Part shown: in pieces, positions 10,151 to 22,040 of the stretch
How the letters are laid out: every line of letters begins with the position of its first letter
How positions within the stretch are numbered: the first letter of the stretch is position 1
Notes under the pieces: model-generated
The model's database searches: none
What the model saw: the letters and a program-made list of their open reading frames with translations, nothing else
Told to the model about the DNA's origin: nothing
Made by a program: the position numbers and the translations under genes
NCBI GenBank assembly: GCA_024509875.1
Contig: JAMPIV010019850.1
Span: 244,001 to 308,000 of the forward strand
DNA: 64,000 nt
Source: Oreohelix idahoensis
Taxonomy: Eukaryota; Mollusca; Gastropoda; Stylommatophora; Oreohelicidae
Direction of reading: 5' to 3'

Positions 10151-10443
10151 TATTTACTCTTCTTGTTACTTCAACCACCTTCCTCAGATACCTCATTTCT
10201 GAGGTTTGGATCTGGCTTTTGTGGGTTGTAGTCATTGCCCGTGACTCGCATCCATATGTCAAGACTGGGACATAGGTGGAGCGGTATACAGCAATCTTCG
10301 TTTTCTTACCAACCTCTCTCTTGCTGAGAAATCCTCGATTTATGGCCTGAAAAAGTCTCCCAACTGCTGCTTTTCGAGTGGCCAACTCTTCTTTGATGCC
10401 TCCCTTTCGGTCTATAATATCACCGAGATATTTAAAGTGGTCG
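10144..10443 (-). mobile_element. LINE L1, RT thumb piece
   Basis: Piece of L1 between the SINE cluster and the Gypsy insertion. It encodes the connection after the RT palm: a KYLGD-like block at the right edge, then the LSKREV...KKTKIAVY block and LTYGCES near 10245. The bases CAGGTCGACCAC (minus strand) resume in frame what is broken off at 19493 on the other side of the Gypsy element. Confidence 0.82.
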
Positions 10444-10448
10444 ACCTG
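10444..10448. other. target-site duplication ACCTG (left) of Gypsy element 1
   Basis: ACCTG directly before the LTR start TGTCGTAG. The same five bases follow the far LTR at 19493-19497. Five bases is the usual Ty3/Gypsy TSD length. Confidence 0.9.
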
Positions 10449-13012
10449 TGTCGTAGATTTTTGATAGGAGAATTAAGACTTGGGTTGGTCCCTTCTGAAT
10501 AGGTTAGAATAGGTGATAGACACAGTGAGAGTTAGTAAAAGAAATAGATTCCACGAGTGAGATGATAGAATGTGATATAGAGGCTGTCTCTGAAAGCGAA
10601 AAAAAAAATTATTCTCTCTCTCACACCTATCTTCTACGACAGCTTTACAGCGTCAGACAGTCTAAACACATATATATATATTTTTCCTATATTTCTATCT
10701 ACTCACGGGCACGCACATACACGTGACGACAGTTAAACACACAGACGTGGGAAACCTATAACAATACTTATATATATATTCTAGAAAGAGCTGATCAACA
10801 CGCTGATTAATTCCAAGGGAAATTTTAATTATCATTTAAAATGTCTTCACAACACATAGAATTTACATCAAAACATATACAAATAGTCATAAAATATCAA
10901 GAAAATGCTACAAGGATGATAGCCCCGTTATGATATTAACTCTAGGTTTAGCCCACAGCCCCGTTATGAGACAGATGATGGCCCAAAGAGTCATAAATAC
11001 ATATGATTAGGGTCTAATATTGTCCTTCAAAAGGAACAATTTAATCAAGCAGCCAATCTTCCGTAAGGAGATTATAAAGTGGGTGAATCAATAGTTATCC
11101 AAAAAAAAACTCACTCAGTCCCCTTTCACTCGGTTCTTTCATCAGGGTACCCTGGCACACGTGCTTACCTAAAAAAACTTGATGTTGTTCACCGTCTGGC
11201 GCAACCGTAGGACACTTCTCTATAGTGAATCTGTATTCTTTGGATATAACGAATCCCAGCTCTACAATTACAGGTTTCTTCCACAGTTTTTCGGGAAGCA
11301 TTCACTTCACCAGTTATGTTTTTTTTTTAGATTACTGTTCATGTCACTTAGATCAGTTAGGGTAAGCAAGTTTGAACGGGCACACAGAGTCAAAACAAGA
11401 GGGTGTCCTTCATTTGGGAAAAACTGACCAGTGGACAACTTCTTTTAACAGATAGTCTTGGTTCACTATACACTCTTTCAATACTTGTCGGAAATATTAA
11501 TGTTATTTCTTGTAATTATTCTCGCCGCCAGGCAGCATGTATATTTGAGTTTATTGTGAAGAAATAAAGTCTGGCTCAAAGGCCCAGTATAAACATTTAG
11601 TCTTTAGAAAAACCGTTAGTGGGATTGGTATTACTGTCTATCTCTGATGGCACATGCACTGTCAGACCAGTGTTACTTGAAACAACCCACGTGGTTAAAG
11701 ATAGGAAATGTCTATTCTTCTCACAAGCATGTCTCTTTACTACTAAACGCCGGCAAGTTTGGATCACCCCAGTATTCACTGCATAAAATGGAAAAAGCAC
11801 ATATAAAATAATTATACATACTATGTATAAGGATATAACTTATATTTTAAACTGCAAGCGTAGAGCTTATCATTTAACACTTCCCGTGAAATAAGTTATA
11901 TTATAAAATCAATCATCATGAATTTGAAATACATATAAATATATTTCGTCAACACTCATGAGACATCTAGCAGTTATAAGTTTGTTTAGAAAAATGTACT
12001 CGACTGAGTAGTTAGCAGTTAAATTAAATTCATTATGGCTACATGTTTGTTAAGCTAGAAATATAATTTATTCTTCTTTCCACTGTATGCGTCACTAGAA
12101 AATAATACATACTTATAAATTTAATCACTCTGCACAAAAGAACTAGTAAAATGAAATCGGCGATTTAACACTTAATCACTTCATAAATACTAGATATTAT
12201 ATAGTTACCTCAACCACAGCACTACAGACTAAACCATGAACTAGAATACTGTAATCTAATGGTAATCTAGAACTCGGCAAAATGTTGCCAGGAAACTCAG
12301 ACTTCGCCAAAACACAGATATTTGATCTAGCACAGCGATCTGTCTGCTGCAGCTTTACGAGTGAGAATGAAATTAAAGTTTCAAACTTGGGTTAATATTT
12401 TAAACCAGACAAAGGATGAACTATTTCGCCTTCCCCGATCTCTCCCCCTTCTCATAACAGCTACGTTTAACTTAGAAGCATGTCGTAACTGCCACCAGTG
12501 CGATTTCACACCTTCGTTAACGAACTGACCGAGAGCGTGAATGTCATGGAAAAACCCAGACTATATGTCTGCTATGGGCGAAAACGTGTTGGCAGTTTTA
12601 GCACCTACGTTTAGAATGACCAACAGTGAGTGCCGTGTCATGTGCAAGACTCAGCCATCCCGTCTCTAATGCGGAGAGCGATTTTACACTTCGCCGAGAA
12701 ATTCAGCCAGGGAAAGCGCTGTGACAGGTTCAATTTTCAGACGGTAAGTCTGCATCTATATCCCGCGAAACGAATTATCACGCCTTCTGTCGCCCTGCAG
12801 CCCTGACATCTACGTAATCAAGTTTCAGTCAGCACGAGAAAGAAAGACGGTAAAGTTTCGAATGGGAAAAGAAATTATTTTTCGCAAACTAACGAATGCG
12901 AAAAAATTATATATATGAAAAAGGGTAAAGAGTGACAGAAAAAATTAGAGGACCCGAGTGGAAGAAAGAGGAAAATATAGACAATTTATAGAACATAACT
13001 CCCTATGTGACA
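10449..13012 (-). repeat. 3' LTR of Gypsy element 1
   Basis: Nearly identical to 16950-19492 over its full length, with scattered substitutions and small indels (LTR2 lacks about 16 bases near 10545). Begins TGTCGTAG and ends GTGACA. It contains a short TA tract near 10670. Open frames inside it occur in both LTRs and show no protein motif. Confidence 0.95.
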
Positions 13013-13053
13013 GGACGTCCCCCCTTAAGATATGGAAGCACTCCATGTCTACG
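13013..13053 (-). other. polypurine tract region of Gypsy element 1
   Basis: Minus-strand AAGGGGGGA ends five bases before the 3' LTR. This is the expected plus-strand primer site. Only about 40 bases separate the integrase stop from the LTR, so there is no room for RT-RNase H. Confidence 0.7.
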
Positions 13054-14424
13054 TTATGGAAATAAATTTCCTATATCCGTAGCTTCAGGGTGTCTGTCCT
13101 CTTCCCTCTCATCTCCTTCCTCCATCTCTGTGCAAGTCCTACTCATGAAGTCTACTCCCAAAGTTTCCTTTCTCTGGAATGTCTCCCATGCGCGCTTGAA
13201 AGAGCGTCGCCGCTTCTGACATTTTTCAAAGATTTCCTGTGATTGCAGTGGAGTTTCTCTGCCACTATCCTCATCTTCGTCAGTTTTGGCGATCGTCAGG
13301 AGATGGTCGGAGGTTGACACTGGTTTTTCCAAGTATCTCTTTAACAGATTTAAATGGAAAACCTTTTCCTTTCCTTGAATAGAGATCTGGTAGTTAGCCA
13401 TAGAAATCTTTTTCAGGACGGCAAACGGCCCTTGCCACCCGATCCTCAGTTGGTTGTTCTCGGTAGGGAGTAACACCAAAACTTTCTCTCCTGCTTCTAA
13501 CTCTCTCTCTTTCGCGACTTTCCTGTATCGGTTAGCGTGCTTTGTGCGTGCTCGTTTAAAGTTAGTCGTTGCTAGGTCCCATCCTAGTTTCAACCTATCC
13601 TTTAAATCCGATACGTATTTACTGGCTGATACAACTGTCTCATCAGCCTTCTGGTCTGTCAGCGACCAAAGTAAGGCTTCAAGCGGCCCCTTTATAGGTC
13701 TGCCGAATAAAAGCGTAGCTGACGGAAATCCTGTGGAAGTATCAGGAGATTCTCTGTAGCCAAATAAAGCTGCCGGAATGCAACAATCCCAATCTTCAGG
13801 TTTCACTTGTGCCAGTTTACTTAGCATCATGTTGAGGTTTCCATTAACACGTTCCACGAGCCCATTTCCGGCCGGAGTATATGGCTTAGTGTGGATGTGT
13901 AGGGTCCTCAAGATCTTCACGATCTCATCCATCAACAGGTTTCGGTATGGAGATCCGTTATTTGTCAGCACTTGCTGAGGGAATCCCAACCGAGTGAAAA
14001 TCTGCACGAGGGCTTCTGCGACATGCTTGGCATCTGCGCATGTTAGCGGTATAGCTTCTGCCCATAAAGTGCATGTATCGACTAAGGTCAGGATAAACCT
14101 GTTCCTTCTTTTAGTCCTTTCGAAAGGCCCTAAAATGTCGATCACAACCCGTTCGAATGGTGTTCCCACTATTGGCATTTCACCCAAAGAGACTGGGGAT
14201 GCGCGTTGCTTGGGTGGCACACGTTGGCACTGGGCACAGGATTTGACGTATCTGATAATATCAGTATTTACACCTGGCCACCAATAATGAGTGGTTATCC
14301 GTTGGTTTGTGGCGTTCTGTACCATATGTCCGCTGAAGGGAAGAGAGTGCCCCATTTCTAGGATTTGGCTTCTGTACTGTTTCGGTACTAGGAGCTGGTT
14401 GTAACCTTGGTCAGGCTTGCCCGT
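13054..14424 (-). pseudogene. integrase of Gypsy element 1 (catalytic residue lost)
   Basis: Integrase inserts the retroelement cDNA into the genome. Numbering from the Met at 14355, the zinc-binding H2C2 module is at H3, H10, C40 and C43. The core has Asp73 (VIDILG). At position 132 the second catalytic Asp is Asn (TNNG instead of SDxG), and Glu168 (LVER) follows at the correct DX35E spacing. A GPF module (WQGPF, about 308-312) and an FHLNLL block follow. The frame is continuous with Gag-protease and is separated from it only by a TGA at 14427-14425. The C-terminal ~80 residues are Glu/Lys/Arg-rich and end just before the LTR. With Asn132 the enzyme should be inactive. Confidence 0.9.
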
Positions 14425-16209
14425 TCAGCGATAAAGTACGCCATCCTTAGAAAAAATGTCCCTGTGCTGTTTGGGTTCCTTAGCCATGGGCAGTTTCCTA
14501 AAGCAGGGTGCCAAAGTAGGGTCCTTGTATTGCGCTTCTTTAAGTTCCATGGGTAACAAATTAGACGCAGGCTCCCGTTCCTTCTTGGTTTGTCCTCTTG
14601 TAGTTACTGCTGCCACAATCGGCTCTTCCGGTTTCCCAATACACACGTATCTACCGCCAAGTATGACTGGGTAGATGGGATCATCCATAACAGCCGCTTT
14701 GATCATGCCTTTGACAAAATCAGTGTGGATCTCCACCAATGCGATGGGAAGCGCTGTAGGTTTATCACTCTTACGAACTCCACAAAATTGGACGGTCTCT
14801 GTTGTCTCTTGACCGGGTTTGACCAGGTTTCTGGCAACAATGCAATCATAAGAAAGCCCAGTTTCAAATAAACAAAGACCTTGAGAACCGTTCAAAATAA
14901 CAGTACCTCGCGTTGAGGGTCTATCCCCAACAGGTTGGGAATCACTGTCAATAATTCCGCCTCGCGAGACTGTCAATAAGCATCCGATGCGTTTAGGCTC
15001 GGTGTGCTCGCTCTGATCATCTGTCCCTTGCTCAGGGGTTCTCCCTTTGCCACCTTGTCCTTTCTGGCTGCGCTGCCATGTAGGGCGGTCGGGTTGATCA
15101 GACTGTTTGGGGTGATTGGGGTACTTGTTCTTGTAGAACTTGGTCTTTTCAGGAGGGGGGTTTTGAGGTCCAGTTTCTCTGTGGTTATTCTGATTAGAAG
15201 CATTAGAAGCCTGGGAAGCTTGGTCAAGATTATTTTTCCGAAACTGCTCTTCTGTCGGTTTTCTTTTTATGGCCGGTAGTTCAGCCAGCGCATTGTGATA
15301 TCGCTCAGACTTTTGCAAAATGTCTTCAAGCTTTTCTGCACCCTGCTCGGCAAGAAATCTCCGGGTATCCGCAGACAAAGCGTTCTTTATTTGTTCTGTT
15401 AGAACAAATTTTTCAAGACCTTCATAGGTAGAGGGGAGCTGTGAAAGCTCAAGGCACTTTGACAAGTATCCCTTTAAACGAGATGAGAACTGCTGAAAAG
15501 TTTCAGCGCTCTCCTTCCTGCTGTTGCGAAACAGTTGCAAAAACTTTCGCGCATTCATTTCGAAGCCCTCAAGCAAAGCTTTCTTCAACAAGTCGTAGTC
15601 GTCTTGTTGGCTACTTTCCAGCTTAGAATAAACATCATAAGCAGAACCTTTTAGGGCCTGGGAAAGTTTCATATTCCAACGCGACCTCTCTAACCCGTAC
15701 AGAGTTGCAATTTTCTCAAATTTTTCTAACCATGTGTCAATCTTCTCATTTGGACAAGGAAAAGATTCTTGAGTGAAAGACATAGCGTTGAGTTGAAGAG
15801 ATTGAGTGTTAGAAGGATCAGTTAAGGAGGAATGAGGAGAAGATTCTCCATGGCTGGAGGTAGAGGCAGCACCACGACTTTGGAACTCTAGAGCTTTAAG
15901 TGCCAGCTCATGCTGTCTCTCCTCCCTCTCCTTCTCCTGCTGTCTCTCCTCCCTCTCCTTCTCGTGCTGTCTCTCCTTCTCCTTCTCTCTTTCCTCATGC
16001 TGTCTCTCCTTCTCTCTTTCGTTCGCCCTGCGAATTTCCATTTCCTCATCCATCTTCCTCTGCTCTAATAGCCGATCTGCCTTTTCCTTCTGCTCCGCAT
16101 CATATCTCTCGAGTTCGTCTCTGACAAATGCTTTCGCTTCCTCTCCTTCAAGTCCCTCCTCTCTTGCTTCGTCCCTGAGGAGTTGTCTAAGCTTTGCCCT
16201 CTCGGCCAT
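14425..16209 (-). CDS. Gag-protease polyprotein of Gypsy element 1
   Basis: 594 codons from ATG at 16209. Residues 10-105 are a Glu/Arg/Lys/Gln-rich coiled coil with repeated REKERQHE-type blocks. Residues 150-305 form the capsid-like domain, with a SCAN-like helical pattern (AETFQQFSSRLKGYL near 235-249). A basic Gln/Asn/Pro/Lys-rich nucleocapsid region (315-400) lacks a CCHC zinc knuckle. Residues 430-525 are retropepsin-like, but the active-site D(T/S)G is ETG (449-451), so protease activity is doubtful; the later LGG block is kept. The ORF then enters the integrase linker and stops at TGA (VLYR-stop). The sequence after the stop continues in the same frame, so this is either one nonsense change or a readthrough codon. 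Confidence 0.88.
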   Translation of the reverse strand: MAERAKLRQLLRDEAREEGLEGEEAKAFVRDELERYDAEQKEKADRLLEQRKMDEEMEIRRANEREKERQHEEREKEKERQHEKEREERQQEKEREERQHELALKALEFQSRGAASTSSHGESSPHSSLTDPSNTQSLQLNAMSFTQESFPCPNEKIDTWLEKFEKIATLYGLERSRWNMKLSQALKGSAYDVYSKLESSQQDDYDLLKKALLEGFEMNARKFLQLFRNSRKESAETFQQFSSRLKGYLSKCLELSQLPSTYEGLEKFVLTEQIKNALSADTRRFLAEQGAEKLEDILQKSERYHNALAELPAIKRKPTEEQFRKNNLDQASQASNASNQNNHRETGPQNPPPEKTKFYKNKYPNHPKQSDQPDRPTWQRSQKGQGGKGRTPEQGTDDQSEHTEPKRIGCLLTVSRGGIIDSDSQPVGDRPSTRGTVILNGSQGLCLFETGLSYDCIVARNLVKPGQETTETVQFCGVRKSDKPTALPIALVEIHTDFVKGMIKAAVMDDPIYPVILGGRYVCIGKPEEPIVAAVTTRGQTKKEREPASNLLPMELKEAQYKDPTLAPCFRKLPMAKEPKQHRDIFSKDGVLYR

Positions 16210-16949
16210 ATTATGTCAGTGACTGAGACTAGTGGAGAAAGAAAAAAGGAAAAAGGATACACTGGTTCCTACCACTTACGAGAAAATACCAAATAAAAGA
16301 TGGTATGCTTAACCCTGGGATACCTCCTCCAAAATAAAATCTAACTATCGCTGCTATTAATCGGCAATAAAGCACCTAATGCAAACACGACTACGCCAAC
16401 TAAATGGTAGTTAAGATTACTTCTGAAAAATAAGTTGCTACAGTGGAAACAAAATAATTATTGCAAAAATTAAAGAGAAAATTAATCCCTTAATTTAAAA
16501 ATCCACTATAAGTTCGCCCCTGAAGTCAGATCGAGTAAGGGAGGCAATTAATCTGGACGAAAGAGTCCGAAACGCACTCCTTAACTTAGTTCAAACACCG
16601 TTCTGCCTCAGTACCCAGTGAATGTTATACACTCACCACTTTACCATCGTTTAGTATTACAAAATCAGTAATTAACATATATTCCGACAAAATCCACCTG
16701 TAACTCAAATGTATATTATTCAAAATGCTGTGGAAAAAAACTTAACAGTTTGTGTGGTCAGCACGCCCGTAAACAGATCGTTAGTCTAGGGGATATATTA
16801 TTTAAAGATATAACAACTCACAAGACATCAAACTCTTACTCTATTACAGAATAAAGAATCTTAAGTTCGAAATCCAGATAGACGAGTCCACATTTGTCGT
16901 ACTCGTCTTCCTATTCTAAGTTCAAAAAAACCGGAAACGAGCCCACATT
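16210..16949 (-). other. 5' leader of Gypsy element 1 with duplicated primer-binding region
   Basis: About 740-bp untranslated leader. Just inside the 5' LTR the minus strand reads AATGTGGGCTCGTTTCCGG, the candidate primer-binding site. A second, diverged copy of this block including an LTR-end-like TACGACA lies 55 bases further in (plus-strand 16863-16902 versus 16918-16958). The tRNA used is not assigned. Confidence 0.6.
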
Positions 16950-19492
16950 TTTCGTAGATTTTTGATAGGAGAATTAAGACTTGGGTTGGTCCCTTCTGAA
17001 TAGGTTAGAATAGGTGATAGACACAGTGAGAGTTAGTAAAAGTGAGATGATAGAATGTGATATAGAGGCTGTCTCTGAAAGCGAAAAAAAAATTATTCTC
17101 TCTCTCACCTATCTTCTACGACAGCTTTACAGCGTCAGACAGTCTAAACACATATATATATTTTTCCTATATTTCTATCTACTCACGGGCACGCACATAC
17201 ACGTGACGACAGTTAAACACACAGACGTGGGAAACCTATAACAATACTTATATATATATTCTAGAACGAGAAGACCAACACGCTGATTAATTCCAAGGGA
17301 AATTTTAATTATCATTTAAAATTTCGTCACAACACATAGAATTTACATCAAAACATATACAAAAAGTCATAAAATATCAAGAGAATGCTACAAGGATGAT
17401 AGCCCCGTTATGATATTAACTCTAGGTTTAGCCCACAGCCCCGTTATGAGACATATGATGGCCCAAAGAGTCATAAATACATATGATTAGGGTCTAATAT
17501 TGTCCTTCAAAAGGAACAATTTAATCAAGCAGCCAATCTTTCGTAAGGAGATTATAAAGTGGGTGAATCAATAGTTATCCAAAAAAACTCACTCAGTCCA
17601 CTTTCACTCGGTTCTTTCATCAGGGTACCCTGGCACACGTGCTTACCTAAAAAAACTTGATGTTGTTCACCGTCTGGCGCAACCGTAGGACACTTCTCTA
17701 TAGTGAATCTGTATTCTTTGGATAAAGCGAATCCCAGCTCTACAATTACAGGTTTCTTCCACAGTTTTTCGGGAAGCATTCACTTCACCAGTTATGTTTT
17801 TTTTTTAGATTACTGTTTATGTCACTTAGATCAGTTAGGAAAAGCAAGTTTAAACTGGCACACAGAGTCAAAACACGAGGGTTTCCTTCATTTGGGAAAA
17901 ACTGACCAGTGGACAACTTCTTTTAACAGATAGTCTTGGTTCACTATACACTCTTTCAATACTTGTCGGAAATATTAATGTTATTTCTTGTAATTATTCT
18001 CGCCGCCAGGCAGCATGTATATTTGAGTTTATTGTGAAGAAATAAAGTCTGGCTCAAAGGCCCAGTATAAACATTTAGTCTTTAGAAAAACCGTTAGTGG
18101 GATTGGTATTACTGTCTATCTTTGATGGCATATGCACTGTCAGACCAGTGTTACTTGAAACAACCCACGTGGTTAAAGATAGGAAATGTCTATTCTTCTC
18201 ACAAGTATGTCTCTTTACTACTAAACGCCGGCAAGTTTGGATCACCCCAGTATTCACTGCATAAAATGGAAAAAGCACATATAAAATAATTATACGTACT
18301 ATGTATAAGGATACAACTTATATTTTAAACTGCAAGCGTAGAGCTTATCATTTAACACTTCCCGTGAAATAAGTTTTATTATAAAATCAATCATCATGAA
18401 TTTGAAATACATATAAATATATTTCGTCAACACTCATGAGACATCTAGCAGTTATAAGTTTGTTTAGAAAAATATACTCGACTGAGTAGTTAGCAGTTAA
18501 ATTAAATTCATTATGGCTACATGTTTGTTAAGCTAGAAATATAATTTATTCTTCTTTCCACTGTATGCGTCACTAGAAAATAATACATACTTATAAATTT
18601 AATCACTCTGCACAAAAGAACTAGTAAAATGAAATCGGCGATTTAACACTTAATCATTTCATAAATACTAGATATTATAAAGTTACCTCAACCACAGCAC
18701 TACAGACTAAACCATGAACTAGAATACTGTAATCTAATGGTAATCTAGAACTCGGTAAAATGTTGCCAGGAAACTCAGACTTCGCCAAAACACAAATATT
18801 TGATCTAGCACAGCGATCTGTCTGCTGCAGCTTTACGAGTGAGAATGAAATTAAAGTTTCAAACTTGGGTTAATATTTTAAACCAGACAAAGGATGAACT
18901 ATTTCCCCCGCCCCGATCTCTCCCCCTTCTCATAACAGCTACGTTTAACTTAGAAGCATGTCGTAACTGCCACCAGTGCGATTTCGCACCTTCGTTAACG
19001 AACTGACCGAGAGCGTGAATGTCATGGAAAAACCCAGACTATATGTCTGCTATGGGCGAAAACGTGTTGGCAGTTTTAGCACCCACGTTTAGAATGACCA
19101 ACAGTGAGTGCCGTGTCATGTGCAAGACTCAGCCATCCCGTCTCTAATGCGGAGAGCGATTTTACACTTCGCCGAGAAATTCAGCCAGGGAAAGCGCTGT
19201 GACAGGTTCAATTTTCAGACGGTAAGTCTGCATCTATATCCCGCGAAACGAATTATCACGCCTTCTGTCGCTCTGCAGCCCTGACATCTACGTAATCAAG
19301 TTTCAGTCAGCATGAGAAAGAAAGACGGTGAAATTTCGAATGGGAAAAGAAATTATTTTTCGCAAACTAACGAATGCGAAAAATTTATATATATATGAAA
19401 AAGGGTAAAGAGTGACAGAAAAAATTAGAGGACCCGAGTGGAAGAAAGAGGAAAATATAGACAATTTATAGAACATAACTCCCTATGTGACA
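16950..19492 (-). repeat. 5' LTR of Gypsy element 1
   Basis: Partner of 10449-13012. The inner edge reads TTTCGTAG where the other LTR has TGTCGTAG, a change in the terminal dinucleotide. The outer edge ends GTGACA and is followed by TSD ACCTG. Confidence 0.95.
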
Positions 19493-22040
19493 ACCTGCTC
19501 TAGGACCTGTTCTCCCAGCTTAATCTGATGTCTTCTTTCTTCTCGTGATATCACCATAGATTTTGTTTTAGAGCTGCTTATGACCATCCCTCTCTTCTCC
19601 AGCTCTTCCTTCCAGACTTGCAGGTTGGATTGGAGATGTGCCTCTGATTTAGCAATCAGGGCATCATCATCAGCAAATGCCAGCTCGGAAATACATACCT
19701 GTCTCATCTTCCAGTACTCCACTGAGTACTTTTTTGTTCTCTCCTTACACGCCTTGATAATATCGTCCATGAGGAGTATGAAAAGATAAGGTGACAGGAT
19801 ATCATCATGTCTTACACCAGTGGTGGTCCTGAACTCTTCTGTCGTATGGTTTGCTGTCCTCACATAATTTCTGCAAGACTTTTAGAAGCTCTGTATAGCA
19901 AGAATCAGAGGTGCTGGAATGTTCCTCCTTGCAAAACAGTCCCAAAGTTTGCTCCAGGGGACCCTGTCAAACGCCTTTTTCAGATTTATGAAACAAAGAT
20001 GGATCTTACTCTTATACTCAAGGGCAATTTCACTTAGCTTGCCTGAGTGTGAAGATTAGGTCTTGAGTGCTTCGGTATGCTCGGAATCCGCACTGGACCT
20101 CATCCAATTGTGGCTCAGCTAGGCGTCGGAGTCTCTGCTCTAGGATTCTAGAACAGATTTTACCGGGGACACTGAGAAGGGATATGCCTCTATGGTTTCC
20201 ACATTGTCGATTGTCACCCTTTTTTAAAATTGGTGTTATGATCGCAATCTCCCAATCCTTTGGTCTGGCCTTGTTGCACCACGCTGACTGTAGGACCTAT
20301 AAGAGTAATAGGTCGCCTGATGCTCCCATGTACTTAACCATTTCTGGTGTTATACTATCATGCCCTGCTGCTTTGCCCATCTTGATTTTCTCCTGTGCTG
20401 CCTTCAGTTCTTCCATCTTTATGTCATCTTCATCACCATTAGTTTCCTCTTCTGTGCTAGTGGTTATCATTTCTGATGCTTGACCTTGTTCACCATCAAG
20501 GAGTTCTGAGAAATATTCTTTCCATCTTTCCATTACTTTCTTCCTGGCAGTAAGCAATTTGCTTTGCTTGTCCTTTATAAATTTGAGAGGGCATTGTTTT
20601 TCCTTCCTCGTGTTCTTTGGGGTCTTATAGAACAATTTCTGGTTTTCTTGCTCATCTTTTTCTAGCTTTTCTCCAAATTCTTCCCAGGACTTCTGTTTTG
20701 CTGCTAGCACCTTGTTCTTTGCTTCTGTTCTGAGTATCACATATTCTCTATATTTCTCTATTTGTCCAGTTGTGTTTTTAGCTCCTAAGTATTGTTTCCA
20801 TGCCATTTTATTCTCTCTTATTTTCTCTTTGACTTCCTCGGTTCACCAAGGTGTCCTCTTTCTCTTGTTTCCAAGTCGGAATTCACCACATGCTTCTTCA
20901 GCAGCTGCCTTTATGATGTCCATGATCTTAAGCCAGCGGGTCTCCAATTCATCAGGTTATTCTTCTGTGTTTCTCACCGCTGCAGCAATAAGCCTTAGAT
21001 ATCTGGTCTTAATGTCTGGCTCTCTCAGCTTGTAGGTCTTAATGCTCATTTCTCCCATTTGTTTACTTGGTTTCTTGCGTGATGTTGGGCAGTTCCTAGG
21101 CTGAGCAACTCTTTCAGTTGTTCTTTTGATTGTAAGCAGGTAGTGATCACTTCCAATCTCTGGCCCCCTCCAGACTCTAGCACCCCGGACATATTTGAAT
21201 GAGCTCCTTCTAACTAAGGCATAGTCGATCACTGACTTCTCATTCTTTGTTGGTTCACATCTAGTGTATGCATGTATGCGCTTATGGTGGAACTTTGTGT
21301 TTGTAATGATCATATTCTGCTCTTTGCAGAATCGAAGGAGTCGCTTTCCATTGTCATTGAGAGTATCTTCTCCATATCTTCCGATAACTCCATCCAATCT
21401 AGCATGGGCATTTCCAACTCTGGCATCTCCGAGCATGATAATTTCATCTAAGCAGTCATCCACTGTCCTTTGAAGCAGCTTGAAGAATTCCTCCTTGACC
21501 TCTGCTCTCTCATCCTCATTTGACCCATACACTATGACCAGGTTGACTATGGTTCCTCCTTCTTTTAGTTTTACAACCATAATGCGCTACGAGACAAAGT
21601 TCCATCCTTGATACTATCTTTTTGGTTTTTGGCCACAATGCAACCCACGCCCCCTTTAGCTCTTTCAGATGTGGGTACACCACTGTAGAGCAGCGTGTTG
21701 CCATCGAGATCCATGACTCCTTGTCCTTTTTTCTTTGTTTCAGTTATAGCCAGGATTTCTAATTTTGCTGTCCTCATCTCTTCCACCAGCTCCTCTTCTT
21801 TCCCATTTATACTTCTTGTGTTCCAAGTTCCATAAGTCGTAGTCCGTTCCAGTTCGTCGCCTTTAGAATCAGTCCGGTTTTCTCTCCTGTAGTTCTCGTA
21901 ATCAAAAGTTTTAAGACAAACAGGTGATTGGCCTGTTGTGCCTTTGCATGGTGGAGGGGCTGCCTCCTTACGGCCTCCATGCAGACCGCCCTCCTCCTTT
22001 TTCAGCCGGGCCTGGGACCGGCCTAGGCCGAGTTTCTATT
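19493..22040 (-). mobile_element. LINE L1, 5' two thirds (endonuclease and RT palm)
   Basis: Main body of LINE L1, read on the minus strand from a GC-rich start (CCTAGGCCGGTCCCAGG near 22015) that is typical of full-length 5' ends. APE endonuclease pieces: AITETK near 21745, MLGDARVGN near 21440, GSDHYLL near 21140. RT pieces: GISLLS near 20190, the A-box-equivalent LKKAFDRVPW near 19970, FADDDAL near 19665. At least four frame changes and several stops make it inactive. It is cut at GEQVLEQV by Gypsy element 1 and resumes at 10448. Confidence 0.9.

Larger units (their letters stand above)
10449..19492 (-). mobile_element. Gypsy element 1: Gmr1-like, long LTRs, lacking RT and RNase H
   Basis: A 9.0-kb LTR retrotransposon read on the minus strand. 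LTRs of 2564 bp (10449-13012) and 2543 bp (16950-19492) flank a 3.9-kb interior coding for Gag, protease and integrase only. The element begins TG and ends CA, has TSD ACCTG, and a purine tract AAGGGGGGA near 13020 next to the 3' LTR. It interrupts LINE L1 in frame, which proves insertion. The Gag capsid region resembles Gmr1-like Gag, the family from which the vertebrate SCAN domain was exapted. In Gmr1-like elements integrase precedes RT; here nothing follows integrase. Most likely RT-RNase H was deleted and the copy was mobilised in trans. Confidence 0.92.

Noticed and set aside
10449..13012. Several 60-80-codon ORFs in the long LTRs (also at 17014-18278)
   Set aside because: They occur in both LTR copies, lack motifs and change with small indels. 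I treat them as chance frames.
14456..16124. Plus-strand ORFs overlapping the Gag-protease gene
   Set aside because: Antisense shadows of the real minus-strand frame, with low-complexity content.
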